Assembly: GCF_038235435.1 (NCBI RefSeq)
Contig: NZ_CP151275.1
Location: 186,001-250,000, forward strand
DNA length: 64,000 nucleotides
Source: Niveibacterium sp. SC-1
Lineage (GTDB): Bacteria; Pseudomonadota; Gammaproteobacteria; Burkholderiales; Rhodocyclaceae
Direction: 5' to 3'
In this document: one piece after another, positions 9,998 through 20,021 of the stretch
How the letters are laid out: the number at the start of each line of letters is the position of its first letter
How positions within the stretch are numbered: the first letter of the stretch is position 1
Position numbers and translations under genes: made by a program
Notes under the pieces: generated by a model
Told to the model about the DNA's origin: nothing
Databases searched by the model: none
What the model saw: the letters and a program-made list of their open reading frames with translations, nothing else

Positions 9998-10930
9998 TCA
10001 GTCCGGCAGGGCGAAGCGCTCACCCGCTTCGACGGGGAAGCCACGGAGGAATTCCGCGGCGGGCAGGCGCTTGCCGCCGGGCTTTTGCAGCTCGGCGAAA
10101 CGCAGCGCGCCTTCGTCACAGGCCACGACGATGCCGTCGTCAGTGGCGCTGAGGACCTGGCCTGGTTCCCCTTGGCCCTCGGCGAGGTGGGCGCGGCGGA
10201 TCTTGATCGACACCTCGCGCAGGCTCGCGCTGCAGCCGGGGAAAGGGTCGAAGGCGCGGATCCGGCGTTCGAGTTCGACCGCCGTCCGTCGGAAATCCAG
10301 CGCGGCTTCCGCCTTGCTGATCTTGTGGGCGTAGGTCACGCCTTCTTCGGGCTGCGGCGCGGGCGCGACCTCGACCAGCGCGATGCGCGGCAGGAGGTCC
10401 ACGATCATGCGTGCGCCCAGGGCCGCGAGCTTGTCGTGGAGGCCGCCGCAGGTCTCTTCGGCGGTGATGGGCAGGGTCTCGCGGACGAGCATTGCGCCGG
10501 TGTCCAGGCCGGCGTCCATCTGCATCAGGGTGATGCCGGTCTCGGCGTCGCCCGCCTCGATCGCCCGGTGGATCGGCGCCGCGCCGCGCCAGCGCGGCAA
10601 CAGCGAGGCGTGGATATTCACGCAGCCGAAGCGCGGCAGGTCGAGTACCGCTTGCGGCAGGATCAGGCCGTAGGCCGCGACCACCAGCACATCGGGCGCG
10701 ACTTCGCGCAGCGCAGCCTGCTGCTCCTCGGTGCGCAGCTTCTCCGGTTGCTCGACGCGCAGGCCGTGGTGCAGGGCGACCTGCTTGACCGGACTGGGCT
10801 GCAGCTGCATGCCGCGACCGCCCGGGCGGTCGGGCTGGGTGAGGATCAGGGGAACGTCGAAACCGGCGTCGAGGATGGCCTGCAGTGCGGACGCTGCGAA
10901 GTCCGGGGTGCCGGCGAAGGCGACTTTCAT
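9998..10930 (-). CDS. fmt: Methionyl-tRNA formyltransferase Fmt
   Basis: Formylates initiator Met-tRNA with 10-formyl-THF. 310 residues starting [12 protein letters not shown] at 10930; an in-frame extension upstream is a shadow of def. The catalytic block [20 protein letters not shown] and the motif [10 protein letters not shown] are intact, and the C-terminal tRNA-binding domain is full length. It forms the usual fmt-def pair, here in the order def then fmt, 94 bp apart. Confidence 0.96.
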   Translation of the reverse strand: MKVAFAGTPDFAASALQAILDAGFDVPLILTQPDRPGGRGMQLQPSPVKQVALHHGLRVEQPEKLRTEEQQAALREVAPDVLVVAAYGLILPQAVLDLPRFGCVNIHASLLPRWRGAAPIHRAIEAGDAETGITLMQMDAGLDTGAMLVRETLPITAEETCGGLHDKLAALGARMIVDLLPRIALVEVAPAPQPEEGVTYAHKISKAEAALDFRRTAVELERRIRAFDPFPGCSASLREVSIKIRRAHLAEGQGEPGQVLSATDDGIVVACDEGALRFAELQKPGGKRLPAAEFLRGFPVEAGERFALPD

Positions 10931-11024
10931 GGGGGCTCCGGGGGCGGGCTGGGGGCTGCCGGTCGGCATCCCGGCGGGCGCAAGAAACGGATTCGGCGGA
11001 TTCAGGCGGATCCGCCCGGGACGC

Positions 11025-11528
11025 TCAGGCGGTGATGCGCGCGCGCTTGGCCAGCTTGGTCTTGATGCGGTTGAGCTTGAGGCTCGACAGGTACTCGACG
11101 AAGACCTTGCCGTCGAGGTGGTCGATCTCATGCTGGACGCAGACCGCCAGCAGGCCTTCGGCTTCGAGCTCGAAAGTCTGCCCGTTGCGGTCGAGCGCGC
11201 GGACCTTCACCCGCTCGGCACGGCTGACCTTCTCATAGACGCCCGGCACCGACAGGCAGCCTTCCTCGCAGACCTGCTCGCCGGATCTCTCGAGAATCTC
11301 CGGGTTGATGAGGGCGGTAAGGCCCGAACGGTCTTCCGAAACGTCGATCACGACGATGCGCTGGTGGAAGTCGACCTGCGTGGCGGCTAGCCCAATGCCG
11401 GGTGCCGCATACATAGTTTCCGCCATGTCATCGATGAGCTTGCGGATGGTGTCAGTGACTTCGACGACTGGCTTCGCCTTGGTGTGCAACCGTTCGTCGG
11501 GATAGTGGAGGATGGGCAGGAGCGCCAT
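11025..11528 (-). CDS. def: Peptide deformylase Def
   Basis: Removes the N-formyl group from nascent proteins; iron/zinc enzyme of 167 residues. All three family motifs are present: GIGLAATQV (motif 1), EEGCLSVP (motif 2, metal Cys) and HEIDHLDG (motif 3, metal His pair). The ATG at 11528 giving [14 protein letters not shown] matches the family start. First gene of the minus-strand run def-fmt-htpX; divergent from the LysM gene across 138 bp that must hold both promoters. Confidence 0.96.
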   Translation of the reverse strand: MALLPILHYPDERLHTKAKPVVEVTDTIRKLIDDMAETMYAAPGIGLAATQVDFHQRIVVIDVSEDRSGLTALINPEILERSGEQVCEEGCLSVPGVYEKVSRAERVKVRALDRNGQTFELEAEGLLAVCVQHEIDHLDGKVFVEYLSSLKLNRIKTKLAKRARITA

Positions 11529-11666
11529 AAATGCTTGCCGGATTAAGAGTCTATGTGCAGAATCTAAAGCCAAATCTCGATGCAGACGTGCTAAATCACG
11601 TGCCGCGAGCATCGTCCATGCGGAAGAACCCGGGGCGCCGGGCCCGCTTACTACCGAGGCTGATTC

Positions 11667-12701
11667 ATGGTCCGCATTATATCCGCGCTCGTCCTGCCGC
11701 TGTTTCTGGCCTTCTTCAACGTGAGCGCCATGGCGGACACCGTCAAGCTCGCCGACAACGCGCCGGACAGCTACACGGTGGTCAAGGGCGATACGCTATG
11801 GGACATCTCCGGCCGCTTCCTCAAGCAGCCCTGGCGCTGGCCCGAAGTCTGGCGCATGAATCGCGAGCAGATCCGCAACCCGCACTGGATCTATCCCGGC
11901 CAGGTGATCTACCTGGACCGTAGCGGTCCTTACCTGAGCCTGGAAAAGCCGGGCTCGGGCACTTCCGGCGACGGCAAGTTGCAGCCCAAGGTCTATGCGC
12001 AGGACATCAGCCCGATCGGCAGCGTGCCGATGAACCTGATCGAACCCTTCCTGACGCGTCCGCTGGTCGTGGGTGAAGGCGAGCAGGCGGGCGTGCCGAC
12101 CATCATCGCGACCGAAGAGGGCCGCATCTACACCGGCGCCGGCGATACCGTCTTCGCCAAGAACGTCGATCCGGCTGTCGAAGACTGGCAGGTGTATCGC
12201 CGCGCCGAGCCCATCGTCGACCTCGAAACCAACAAGGTGCTGGGCTACGAAGCGGCCTACCTGGGCACTGCGCACGTGACCGCCAAGGGCAGCCCGAGCA
12301 CGCTGCAGGTCACGACCGCCGTTGCCAGCATCGGCCAGGGCGACCGCCTGGTGCCGGCCGCGCGCCCCGAGTTGGTGTCGCTGGTGCCGCATGCACCGCA
12401 GGGCAAGGTCGACGGCCGTGTAGTCAAGGTAGTGGATGGCCTCTACTCCGCCGGCAAGTACAGCGTGATCGCGATGAGCGCAGGCCGCAGCCAGAACGTG
12501 GAGGCGGGGAACGTGCTCGCCCTCTACCGCAACCGCGGCCAAGTGGTCTACGACCTCGAGGGCAAGAAGGAAGCCTACGACCTGCCGGAAGATCGTCTCG
12601 GCCTGGTCTTCGTGTTCCGCGTGTTCGAGAACATCTCCTACGGCCTGATCGTCGAGAGCAGTACCGCGGTCAAGCTCACGGACATGGTGCGCCAGCCTTG
12701 A
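11667..12701 (+). CDS. LysM-domain exported protein
   Basis: 344-residue secreted protein. Signal peptide [20 protein letters not shown] ends near AMA at residue 23. A LysM peptidoglycan-binding domain spans about 36-90 ([17 protein letters not shown]...[13 protein letters not shown]). The rest is a beta-rich domain without recognisable catalytic residues. It lies directly upstream of dprA and overlaps its TTG start by 4 bp, an arrangement common in betaproteobacteria. Probable cell-wall-associated periplasmic role; no enzymatic function can be assigned. Confidence 0.88.
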   Translation: MVRIISALVLPLFLAFFNVSAMADTVKLADNAPDSYTVVKGDTLWDISGRFLKQPWRWPEVWRMNREQIRNPHWIYPGQVIYLDRSGPYLSLEKPGSGTSGDGKLQPKVYAQDISPIGSVPMNLIEPFLTRPLVVGEGEQAGVPTIIATEEGRIYTGAGDTVFAKNVDPAVEDWQVYRRAEPIVDLETNKVLGYEAAYLGTAHVTAKGSPSTLQVTTAVASIGQGDRLVPAARPELVSLVPHAPQGKVDGRVVKVVDGLYSAGKYSVIAMSAGRSQNVEAGNVLALYRNRGQVVYDLEGKKEAYDLPEDRLGLVFVFRVFENISYGLIVESSTAVKLTDMVRQP

Positions 12702-13825
12702 GCGCGGCGCGCGCCGAGCGCGCCGCCTGGTTGCGCCTGGGGCTGATCCCGGGCATCGGACCGGCAACGCAGCGAGCGCTTCTGACGGCCTTCGGACTCC
12801 CGGAGGCCGTTTTTGCTTCCGGTCGTGCCGCGATCGCGGCGACCGTTGGCGAGTCGGCTGCCGCGCTACTCCTGGATACGGACAACCAGGCCGAGATCGA
12901 AAAGGCGCTCGATTGGGCCGAGACGCCGGGCAACCACCTCCTCACCCTGGCTGACGCTGCCTACCCGCAGTCGCTGCTGCAGGCCGGCGACCCGCCCCTG
13001 ATCCTGTATGCCAAGGGGCGGATCGAACTGCTGCAGTCGCCCTCGCTCGCGATGGTCGGCAGCCGCAACGCGACCGCGCAGGGCGTCGAGAACGCGCGGG
13101 CCTTTGCCGCCAACCTGTCGCAAGCCGGCATGACCGTGGTCAGCGGACTGGCGCTGGGTATCGATGCGGCCGCGCATCGCGGCGGCCTCGAAGGCCCCGC
13201 GGGGACGATCGCCTTCATCGGGACGGGGGCGGACCGGATCTACCCGGTCCGTAATGCCGAGCTGGCGCGGCGCATCGCGGTCGAGGGACTGATCGTCTCC
13301 GAGTTCGCCCTCGGCACGCCGCCGCTCTCGCACAACTTCCCGCGCCGCAATCGCCTGATCGCGGCGATTACGCGTGGCACGCTGGTCGTGGAGGCGGCCC
13401 TGGCCAGCGGTTCCTTGATCACCGCCCGGCTGGCCGGCGAACTTGGACGGGAGGTCTTCGCGATTCCCGGCTCCATCCACTCACCGCTGTCCAAGGGCTG
13501 CCACCAGCTCATCCGCCAAGGCGCAAAGCTGGTCGAGAGCGCCCAGGACATCCTCGAGGAGCTCTCCTGGGGCGGCTCTGCCGTGTCAGACCGCGTCGCT
13601 CCGGCACCCGCTGGCGCAGTGCATCAGGCCCCCGCGGTCGAGCCGGAGGCCGAAAGACTGCTCTCCCTGATGGGTTTTGATCCCATCGATATCGATTCCT
13701 TGTGCACTCGCAGCAACTTGACGCCCGAGGTCCTCTTCGCCATGCTTTTGACGTTGGAGCTTGATGGCCGGGTCGAAAAATTGCCCGGTAATCGATTCCA
13801 GCAACTTCCTCCGAGCGTGGCTTGA
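12698..13825 (+). CDS. dprA: DNA processing/uptake protein DprA
   Basis: Loads RecA onto incoming single-stranded DNA during natural transformation. 375 residues, TTG start overlapping the LysM gene stop (TTGA). An N-terminal SAM-like helical part, the Rossmann DprA core (about 95-300: MVGSRNATAQG, VSGLALGIDAAAHRG, FIGTGADRIYP, FPRRNRLIAA, ASGSLITARLA) and a C-terminal winged-helix domain are all present. Its presence does not by itself prove competence. Confidence 0.95.
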   Translation: MSAARAERAAWLRLGLIPGIGPATQRALLTAFGLPEAVFASGRAAIAATVGESAAALLLDTDNQAEIEKALDWAETPGNHLLTLADAAYPQSLLQAGDPPLILYAKGRIELLQSPSLAMVGSRNATAQGVENARAFAANLSQAGMTVVSGLALGIDAAAHRGGLEGPAGTIAFIGTGADRIYPVRNAELARRIAVEGLIVSEFALGTPPLSHNFPRRNRLIAAITRGTLVVEAALASGSLITARLAGELGREVFAIPGSIHSPLSKGCHQLIRQGAKLVESAQDILEELSWGGSAVSDRVAPAPAGAVHQAPAVEPEAERLLSLMGFDPIDIDSLCTRSNLTPEVLFAMLLTLELDGRVEKLPGNRFQQLPPSVA

Positions 13826-14316
13826 TGATCGATATCCTGGTGTTTGTGTTTGAAAGCTATGGCTACCCTGAAGCCTGTCCCGAGCCGGAACAGCTCGCGC
13901 GCAAGCTGTCGGCCGCCGGCTTCGAACAGGAGGACATCGATTCGGCGCTGGAATGGCTGTCCGGCCTTACTCGCGTTTCGGGCGAAGGTTCGCCCAGCAT
14001 TGCGCGCGACAACCGGTCCTGGCGGTTCTACAGCAGCGAGGAGGAGGCCCGCTTGAGCCTGGAATGCCGCGGTTTCCTTGCCTTCCTGGCCAATTCCGGG
14101 GTGCTCGACCCGCTCAGCCGCGAGCGCGTGCTGGAGCGCGCGATGGCCTTGCCTGGCGCGGAAATCTCGCTCGCCAAACTCAAGGTCATCGTGCTGATGG
14201 TGTTGTGGCAGCAACAGCAGAATGTCGACAGCCTGGTGCTGGAAGAACTGCTGGCCAACGACCTGATGGACGAAGACCCCGACGCCTCCGCATTCGACCC
14301 AGCGGAGCTGCACTAG
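13825..14316 (+). CDS. smg: Smg (DUF494) family protein
   Basis: 163-residue acidic cytoplasmic protein of the Smg/DUF494 family, function unknown, usually found between dprA and a topoisomerase gene as here. The ATG at 13825 gives MIDILVFVFESYGYPE; a TTG three bases earlier overlaps the dprA stop and is the alternative. Predominantly helical, no signal or membrane segment. Confidence 0.9.
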   Translation: MIDILVFVFESYGYPEACPEPEQLARKLSAAGFEQEDIDSALEWLSGLTRVSGEGSPSIARDNRSWRFYSSEEEARLSLECRGFLAFLANSGVLDPLSRERVLERAMALPGAEISLAKLKVIVLMVLWQQQQNVDSLVLEELLANDLMDEDPDASAFDPAELH

Positions 14317-14414
14317 GCGCGCCGTTCCGCGACGCGGCCTTGTCAGGGCCACAAACCCTTTCCTATGATGGCTCGCAGAGTCTTCTGCGATGCCTGCGGT
14401 GATTTCCGCCCCAA

Positions 14415-16997
14415 ATGAGCAAACAACTGATCATTGCTGAAAAGCCTTCCGTTGCGCAGGACATTGCCCGCGCGATCGGCGGCTTCACCCGCCAGGGCGA
14501 TTACTTCGAATCCGAGGACTACGTGCTGTCCTCGGCCATCGGCCACCTGCTTGAACTCGCGGTGCCGGACGAATTCGAGGTCAAGCGCGGCAAATGGAGT
14601 TTTGCCCATCTGCCGGTCATCCCTCCCCACTTCACGCTCAAGCCGATCGAGAAAACCAGCGAACGGCTCAAGCTCCTCACCAAGCTCATCAAGCGCAAGG
14701 ACGTCACCGGTCTGGTGAACGCCTGCGACGCGGGGCGTGAGGGCGAGCTGATCTTCAATTACATCGCCCAGCACGCCAAATCGGGCAAGCCGGTGCAGCG
14801 GCTGTGGCTGCAGTCCATGACGGCTAACGCGATCCGCGACGGCTTCGGCCGCCTGCGCCACGATCGCGAGCTCGCCGGGCTCGCCGAGGCGGCCATGAGC
14901 CGCGCCGAGAGCGACTGGCTCATCGGCATCAACGGCACCCGCGCGATGACCGCCTTCAACTCGAAGACGGGCGGTTTTCACCTCACCACCGTGGGTCGGG
15001 TGCAGACGCCGACGCTCGCGATGGTGATCGAGCGCGAAGAGCGCATCCGCAAGTTCAAGTCGCGCGACTACTGGGAGCTGGAAGCCCGCTTCGCGGTGGG
15101 CGCCGGCGAGTATCCCGGCCGCTGGTTCGACGAGAAGTTCAGGAAGGACGAGAACGACGAGCACGCCACCGCCACCCGTCTATGGGACAAGTCGCGCGCC
15201 GAGCTCATCCGCGCCAAATGCGAGGGCAAGCCCGGTATCGTCGAAGAGGAAAGCCGGCCCTCGACGCAGCTCTCGCCCCTGCTCTTCGACCTTACCAGCC
15301 TGCAGCGCGAGGCCAATGGTCGCTTCGGCTTCTCCGCCCGCACCACGCTGCAGTTGGCGCAGGCGCTCTACGAAAAGCACAAGGCCCTGACGTATCCGCG
15401 GACCGATGCGCGCGCCCTGCCCGAGGACTACCTCGACACCACCAAGCACGTGATGAGCGAGCTGCCAGAGCGCTACGCGCCCTTCGGCAAGGAGATCCTC
15501 AAGCAGGGCTGGGTGCGTCCGAACAAGCGCATCTTCAATAACGCCAAGATCTCGGACCACTTTGCGATCGTGCCGACCGGCACCGTGCCCAAGAGCCTCT
15601 CGGACGCCGAGGCAAAGATCTACGACCTGGTGACGAAGCGCTTCCTGGCCGTGTTCTATCCGGCCGCCGAATACCTGGTCACGACCCGCATCACCCGCGT
15701 CGAGAACGAGGCCTTCCGTACCGACGGCAAGGTGCTCGTGAATCCAGGTTGGCTCGCGATCTACGGCAAAGAAGGCGTGGGCGACGGCGAGGACGCAACG
15801 CCGGCGTTGGTGCCGGTGCAGGCGGGCGAAAAGGCTGCGACGGAGGACATCCTCGTCAAGGCCAACCAGACCAAGCCGCCGGCGCGCTACAACGAAGCAA
15901 CCCTGCTCTCCGCCATGGAAGGCGCGGGCAAGCTTGTTGACGACGAAGAGCTGCGCGAAGCCATGAGCGCCCGCGGCCTGGGCACGCCGGCTACGCGCGC
16001 GCAGATCATCGAGAACCTGATCTCCGAGCAGTACATGCTGCGCGAAGGTCGCGAGCTGATTCCCACCGCCAAGGCCTTCTCGCTGATCACCCTGCTCAAG
16101 GGCCTGGGGGCCGACGAACTGACTTCGCCGGAACTCACCGGCGAATGGGAATACAAGCTCGGCCGCATCGAACGCGGCGAGCTCTCGCGCGACGCCTTCA
16201 TGCACGAGATCGCCGGCATGACGCAGCGCATCGTCGAGCGCGCCAAGACCTACGACAGCGACACCATCCCCGGCGACTTCGGCATCCTTGAATCGCCCTG
16301 CCCCAAGTGCGGCGGGCTGATGCGCGAGACTTACAAGAAATTCCAGTGCAGCGACTGCGACTACGGCCTGTGGAAGATCGTAGCCGGCCGCCAGTTCGAG
16401 CCGGCCGAGATCGACACGCTCCTGCGCGAAGGCGTAGTGGGCCCGCTCACCGGCTTTCGCAACAAGATGGGGCGACCCTTCAACGCGATCATCAAGCTCA
16501 ACGACGAGAAGCTGCCCGAGTTCGATTTCGGCCAGCCCAAGGACGATGAGAATGCCGAGCCGGTGGACTTCTCCGGACAGGAATCGCTGGGGCCGTGTCC
16601 GAAGTGTGGCAATCGCGTCTATGACCACGGCATGTCGTACGTGTGCGAGAAGTCGGTCGGCCCTGGCAAGAGCTGCGACTTCCGCTCGGGCAAGGTGATC
16701 CTCCAGCAGGACATCGAACCGGCGCAGATGCACAAGCTGCTCTCCGATGGGAAGACCGATCTGCTGAAGAACTTCGTGTCTTCGCGCACGCGCCGCAAGT
16801 TCTCCGCCTTCCTCGTGCGCGGGGCCGACGGCAAGGTCGGCTTCGAGTTCGAAAAGCGCGAACCGCGCGCGCCGGCGAAAAAGAAGGCTGCAGCGGCCGA
16901 GGCCGACACGGAGCAGGACGCCAAGGCGGCGGAGGCCAAGCCCGCAGCCAAGTCGGCCACCAAGCCTGCCGCGCGTACCAAACGCAAGACCGCCTGA
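14415..16997 (+). CDS. topB: DNA topoisomerase III
   Basis: Type IA topoisomerase, 860 residues; relaxes or decatenates negatively supercoiled DNA through a 5'-phosphotyrosine. TOPRIM acidic residues are in DAGREGEL (about D105), and the catalytic tyrosine is Y327 in LTYPRTDARALP. After the core come two C-terminal zinc-ribbon-like modules (CPKCGG..CSDCDYG near 634-654; CPKCGN..CEKS..CDF near 723-747) and a lysine/alanine-rich tail. The opening MSKQLIIAEKPSVAQDIARA is typical of topoisomerase III rather than TopA. A 98-bp gap upstream could hold its own promoter. Confidence 0.93.
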   Translation: MSKQLIIAEKPSVAQDIARAIGGFTRQGDYFESEDYVLSSAIGHLLELAVPDEFEVKRGKWSFAHLPVIPPHFTLKPIEKTSERLKLLTKLIKRKDVTGLVNACDAGREGELIFNYIAQHAKSGKPVQRLWLQSMTANAIRDGFGRLRHDRELAGLAEAAMSRAESDWLIGINGTRAMTAFNSKTGGFHLTTVGRVQTPTLAMVIEREERIRKFKSRDYWELEARFAVGAGEYPGRWFDEKFRKDENDEHATATRLWDKSRAELIRAKCEGKPGIVEEESRPSTQLSPLLFDLTSLQREANGRFGFSARTTLQLAQALYEKHKALTYPRTDARALPEDYLDTTKHVMSELPERYAPFGKEILKQGWVRPNKRIFNNAKISDHFAIVPTGTVPKSLSDAEAKIYDLVTKRFLAVFYPAAEYLVTTRITRVENEAFRTDGKVLVNPGWLAIYGKEGVGDGEDATPALVPVQAGEKAATEDILVKANQTKPPARYNEATLLSAMEGAGKLVDDEELREAMSARGLGTPATRAQIIENLISEQYMLREGRELIPTAKAFSLITLLKGLGADELTSPELTGEWEYKLGRIERGELSRDAFMHEIAGMTQRIVERAKTYDSDTIPGDFGILESPCPKCGGLMRETYKKFQCSDCDYGLWKIVAGRQFEPAEIDTLLREGVVGPLTGFRNKMGRPFNAIIKLNDEKLPEFDFGQPKDDENAEPVDFSGQESLGPCPKCGNRVYDHGMSYVCEKSVGPGKSCDFRSGKVILQQDIEPAQMHKLLSDGKTDLLKNFVSSRTRRKFSAFLVRGADGKVGFEFEKREPRAPAKKKAAAAEADTEQDAKAAEAKPAAKSATKPAARTKRKTA

Positions 16998-17007
16998 TCG
17001 AGGCCGC

Positions 17008-18027
17008 ATGCGCTGCATCGGACGACTGGGTCTGATCTGCGCATGCCTGTTTGCGTGCGCCGGCGTGCAGGCCGCCGAAGTGCTGCGCGTGCTGGCCTGG
17101 CCGGGCTACGCCGATCACGATCTGCTGGTGGCCTTCGAACGCAAGCATGGCGTCGAGGTCGAGGTCCTCGAAGTCGGTTCCGACGACGCGCTGTGGGAGC
17201 AGGCGACCGCGGAGGCGCGCGGCTACGATGTGATCGCCCTCAACACCGCCGAGCTCCAGCGCTATGTCGACGCCGGGCTGGTCCAGCCGCTGCGCATGCG
17301 CAATATTCCGAACGCCCAGCAACAGGCGCCGCGCTTCCAGAACGCGAACGACATTCCCGGACTGGTGCGGGCAGGGCGGCAGTACGGCGTGGCCTACACG
17401 TATTCGGAGATGGGCCTGATCTACAACCGGCGTTTGGTGAACGAGGCGCCGACCTCGATCAACGCGCTGTGGGATCCGCGCTATCGCGGCAAGGTCCTGG
17501 CCTACAACGGCAGCAGCCACAACTTCACGCTCGCGGCGCAGTCCCTGGGCCTGCCCGATCCCTTCCGGCTCGATGCCGCGCAGTTCGCGCGGGCGATCCA
17601 CCAGCTGCGCGCCCTGCGTGACAACGTCCTGCACTTCTACAGCCGGCCCGAGGAGGTCGTCGAGTCGCTGCGCAACGAGGAAGTGGCGATCGTCTTCGCC
17701 AACTACGGCCGCCAGCAGCTGCGCCAGCTCGAGCGCGCGGGCGGTCTGGACGTCGGCTACGTGATCCCGCGCGAGGGGGCGTTTGCCTGGCTGGACTGCT
17801 GGGCCGTCCTGCGCAGCGCGCAAGACCCCGCGCTCGCGGAAGCCTTCATCAACCACATGCTCAGCCCCGCGGTCAGCAACCAGCTGCCGCTGCGCCAGGG
17901 GCTCTCCAGCACCCTGAGCGAGCCGCATGACGCGAGTCGCATCATCTGGCTGCGCCCGGTCGAAGACTATGGCAAGCGCGCCCTTTTCTGGGAGCGCATC
18001 CTGGCCGGCCATCGCCACGCCCAGTAG
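17008..18027 (+). CDS. PotD/PotF-like polyamine-type periplasmic binding protein
   Basis: 339-residue periplasmic solute-binding protein of ABC class 1 (spermidine/putrescine type). A signal peptide with probable cleavage at VQAAE near residue 23 precedes EVLRVLAWPGYADHDLL; other family features are GYDVIALN, YGVAYTYSEMGLIYN and AFAWLDCWAVLRSA. No permease or ATPase gene is nearby, so it is an orphan that either feeds a transporter elsewhere or has a sensing role. It starts 10 bp after topB and may be read through from it. Ligand cannot be fixed from sequence. Confidence 0.82.
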   Translation: MRCIGRLGLICACLFACAGVQAAEVLRVLAWPGYADHDLLVAFERKHGVEVEVLEVGSDDALWEQATAEARGYDVIALNTAELQRYVDAGLVQPLRMRNIPNAQQQAPRFQNANDIPGLVRAGRQYGVAYTYSEMGLIYNRRLVNEAPTSINALWDPRYRGKVLAYNGSSHNFTLAAQSLGLPDPFRLDAAQFARAIHQLRALRDNVLHFYSRPEEVVESLRNEEVAIVFANYGRQQLRQLERAGGLDVGYVIPREGAFAWLDCWAVLRSAQDPALAEAFINHMLSPAVSNQLPLRQGLSSTLSEPHDASRIIWLRPVEDYGKRALFWERILAGHRHAQ

Positions 18028-18074
18028 GCAGACGTCGCCCGGTTCCGCGCCCGACTTCTTTTCGGAGGCCCGTC

Positions 18075-18656
18075 ATGAGTGTGAGTCCGCAGGCCGTGCT
18101 GGATTTCTGGTTCCTGCCCGTAGACGAGCCCGGCCACGGCCAGCCGCGCGAGCTCTGGTTCCGCCAGGACGCGAGCTTCGATGCGGCGATCCGCACGCGT
18201 TTCATGGCGGCGATCTCGGCCGCGCTGGAAGGCGGCCTGCGCGAATGGGACAACGCGCCGCAGGGCGCCCTGGCGCGCATCCTCTTGCTCGATCAATTCA
18301 CCCGCAATGTCTTTCGCGGCAGCGCTGCCGCCTTCTCCGGGGACGCGCTGGCACAGGAGGCCGCGCGCGCCCTGTGCAACGCCGGGCATGACCAGGCCTT
18401 GCCGCCGCTGCAGCGCGTCTTCGCCTACCTGCCCTTCGAGCACGCCGAGGATGCGGCGATGCAGGGGCGCAGCGTCAGCCTCTTCACCGCGCTGGCCGCG
18501 GCGGACGCGGAGCTGGCGGACTTTCTCGGCTACGCGGAACAGCATCGCGATGCGATTGCCCGCTTCGGCCGTTTTCCGGGCCGCAATGCCGCCCTGGGTC
18601 GCTCTTCGAGCGCGGCGGAGCTGGATTACCTCGCGCGCCCAAATGTCAGTTCTTGA
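18075..18656 (+). CDS. DUF924 family protein
   Basis: 193-residue cytoplasmic helical protein of DUF924, whose fold resembles tetratricopeptide repeats; function unknown. The family signatures VLDFWF, LARILLLDQFTRNVFRG and YLPFEHAEDAAMQ are clear. A GGAGG Shine-Dalgarno (18065-18069) precedes the ATG by 5 nt. Confidence 0.88.
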   Translation: MSVSPQAVLDFWFLPVDEPGHGQPRELWFRQDASFDAAIRTRFMAAISAALEGGLREWDNAPQGALARILLLDQFTRNVFRGSAAAFSGDALAQEAARALCNAGHDQALPPLQRVFAYLPFEHAEDAAMQGRSVSLFTALAAADAELADFLGYAEQHRDAIARFGRFPGRNAALGRSSSAAELDYLARPNVSS

Positions 18657-18725
18657 CACAATTCCTCGCGACGTTTTGCGCGGGCTGGCTACACTGCGGC
18701 GGCACCCCACCCTCATCAGATCGCC

Positions 18726-20018
18726 ATGACGGCCAGCCTCGTCCCCTTCTGGCAGCGCCTGCCAAGCTTCTTCGCCTATCCCCTGCAGTTCACTCCGCTG
18801 GCGTACATGTCGTTGCTGGCGGCCGCGTGCCTGCTGGTACCGATCCTGCCCTTGCCCGCGCCGCTGGACCTGCTGGTGGTGCTGTTCGGGATCTGGCTCG
18901 CCTTCCTGCGGTTTGCCTACGGCACCCTGGAGCAGAGCGCCCGCGGCCGCCTGCAGGCCGATGGCCACGATCTCTTCGTGAATCGCGACGCGCGCAAGTA
19001 CCTGCCCTACAAGCAGTTCGGCGTCCTCGTCGTGATGGCACTCTTCGTCGGCGCGGCCCACGTGCTGGGCCGCCTGCCGGGCTTTCTCGCGCAGAACCTC
19101 TGCAGCTTCGTCCTGCCGGCGAGCGTGATCGTCCTCGCCATGACGGACGACATCGGCGATGCCTGCAATCCCGCCGAACTCCTGCGGGTGATCCAGGCGA
19201 TCGGCTGGCCCTACCTCGGCCTCTATGGCCTGCTCTTCCTGCTCGACATGTCGCGCAGCTTTGCCCTGATGCACGCCGGGCAGGTGCCGGCCTGGCTGCT
19301 GTGGCCGACGGTGAACTTCGTCGCCATGTACTTCACGCTGACCATGTTCGCCCTGCTCGGCTACGTGATGTACCAGTACCACGAGGGCTTGGGCCACGAG
19401 GTCGACATTGCCTTCGCAGACTCCACCGCCAGCGCTGCCCGCCAGACGCGCCCCGGCGTGCCGCGCGACGAGGCGGCCGAAACCGTCGCGCTCATGCTCG
19501 CGGAAGGTCGGGTGGATGAAGCCCTGGGCTACGCCTACGAAGAGCAGCGGCAGTACCCCGACAAGGCCGCGGCGCAGGAGCGCTATCTCAAGCTGCTGTT
19601 CCTTTCCGGCAAGGCGGAGCGCGCGCTGGCCCAGGGCCACAAGATGATCACGCGCTACCTCTCGCACGGGCGCGACGATGCCGCGCTCGAGACCTATCGT
19701 CGCTGTGTGTCCGCCAATGCCGACTTCCAGCCGGAGCTCCCCGCGTCCGTCCTGCGCCTGGCCCAGGCGGCCCTGAAGGCCAATGACACCCGGTTGGCGC
19801 TTGGACTGGTGAAGGGCTTCGACAAACGCAACCCCGGCCATGCCGATATCCCCGGGGTCTACTTCTTCACCGCGCAGGTCCTGTGCGAGCGCTTGCGCGA
19901 CGACGCCAAGGCGCGCCGCATCCTGGAAGTGCTGCTGCAGCGCTATCCCGAGCACCCCTTGCAGGCAGACGCCCGCCGCTACCTGACGACGCTCGACCGG
20001 CTCGCGGCCCAGCAGTGA
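18726..20018 (+). CDS. Membrane protein with C-terminal TPR-like region
   Basis: 430-residue protein I do not recognise as a named family. The first about 220 residues hold six to seven hydrophobic segments; after a linker (about 235-255) the C-terminal 175 residues are helical and TPR-like (AAETVALMLAEGRVDEALGYA, then repeated A/L/R-rich helix pairs). This suggests an inner-membrane anchor presenting a cytoplasmic protein-interaction domain. Convergent with the HAD gene, 3 bp apart. A TTGACA at 18653-18658 lies in the spacer, but no good -10 sits at 17 bp from it. Confidence 0.65.
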   Translation: MTASLVPFWQRLPSFFAYPLQFTPLAYMSLLAAACLLVPILPLPAPLDLLVVLFGIWLAFLRFAYGTLEQSARGRLQADGHDLFVNRDARKYLPYKQFGVLVVMALFVGAAHVLGRLPGFLAQNLCSFVLPASVIVLAMTDDIGDACNPAELLRVIQAIGWPYLGLYGLLFLLDMSRSFALMHAGQVPAWLLWPTVNFVAMYFTLTMFALLGYVMYQYHEGLGHEVDIAFADSTASAARQTRPGVPRDEAAETVALMLAEGRVDEALGYAYEEQRQYPDKAAAQERYLKLLFLSGKAERALAQGHKMITRYLSHGRDDAALETYRRCVSANADFQPELPASVLRLAQAALKANDTRLALGLVKGFDKRNPGHADIPGVYFFTAQVLCERLRDDAKARRILEVLLQRYPEHPLQADARRYLTTLDRLAAQQ

Positions 20019-20021
20019 GTC

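Noticed and set aside
18653..18695. TTGACA...TACACT as promoter of the membrane/TPR gene
   Set aside because: The two hexamers are 31 bp apart, far beyond a usable spacer; no good -10 lies at 17 bp from the TTGACA.
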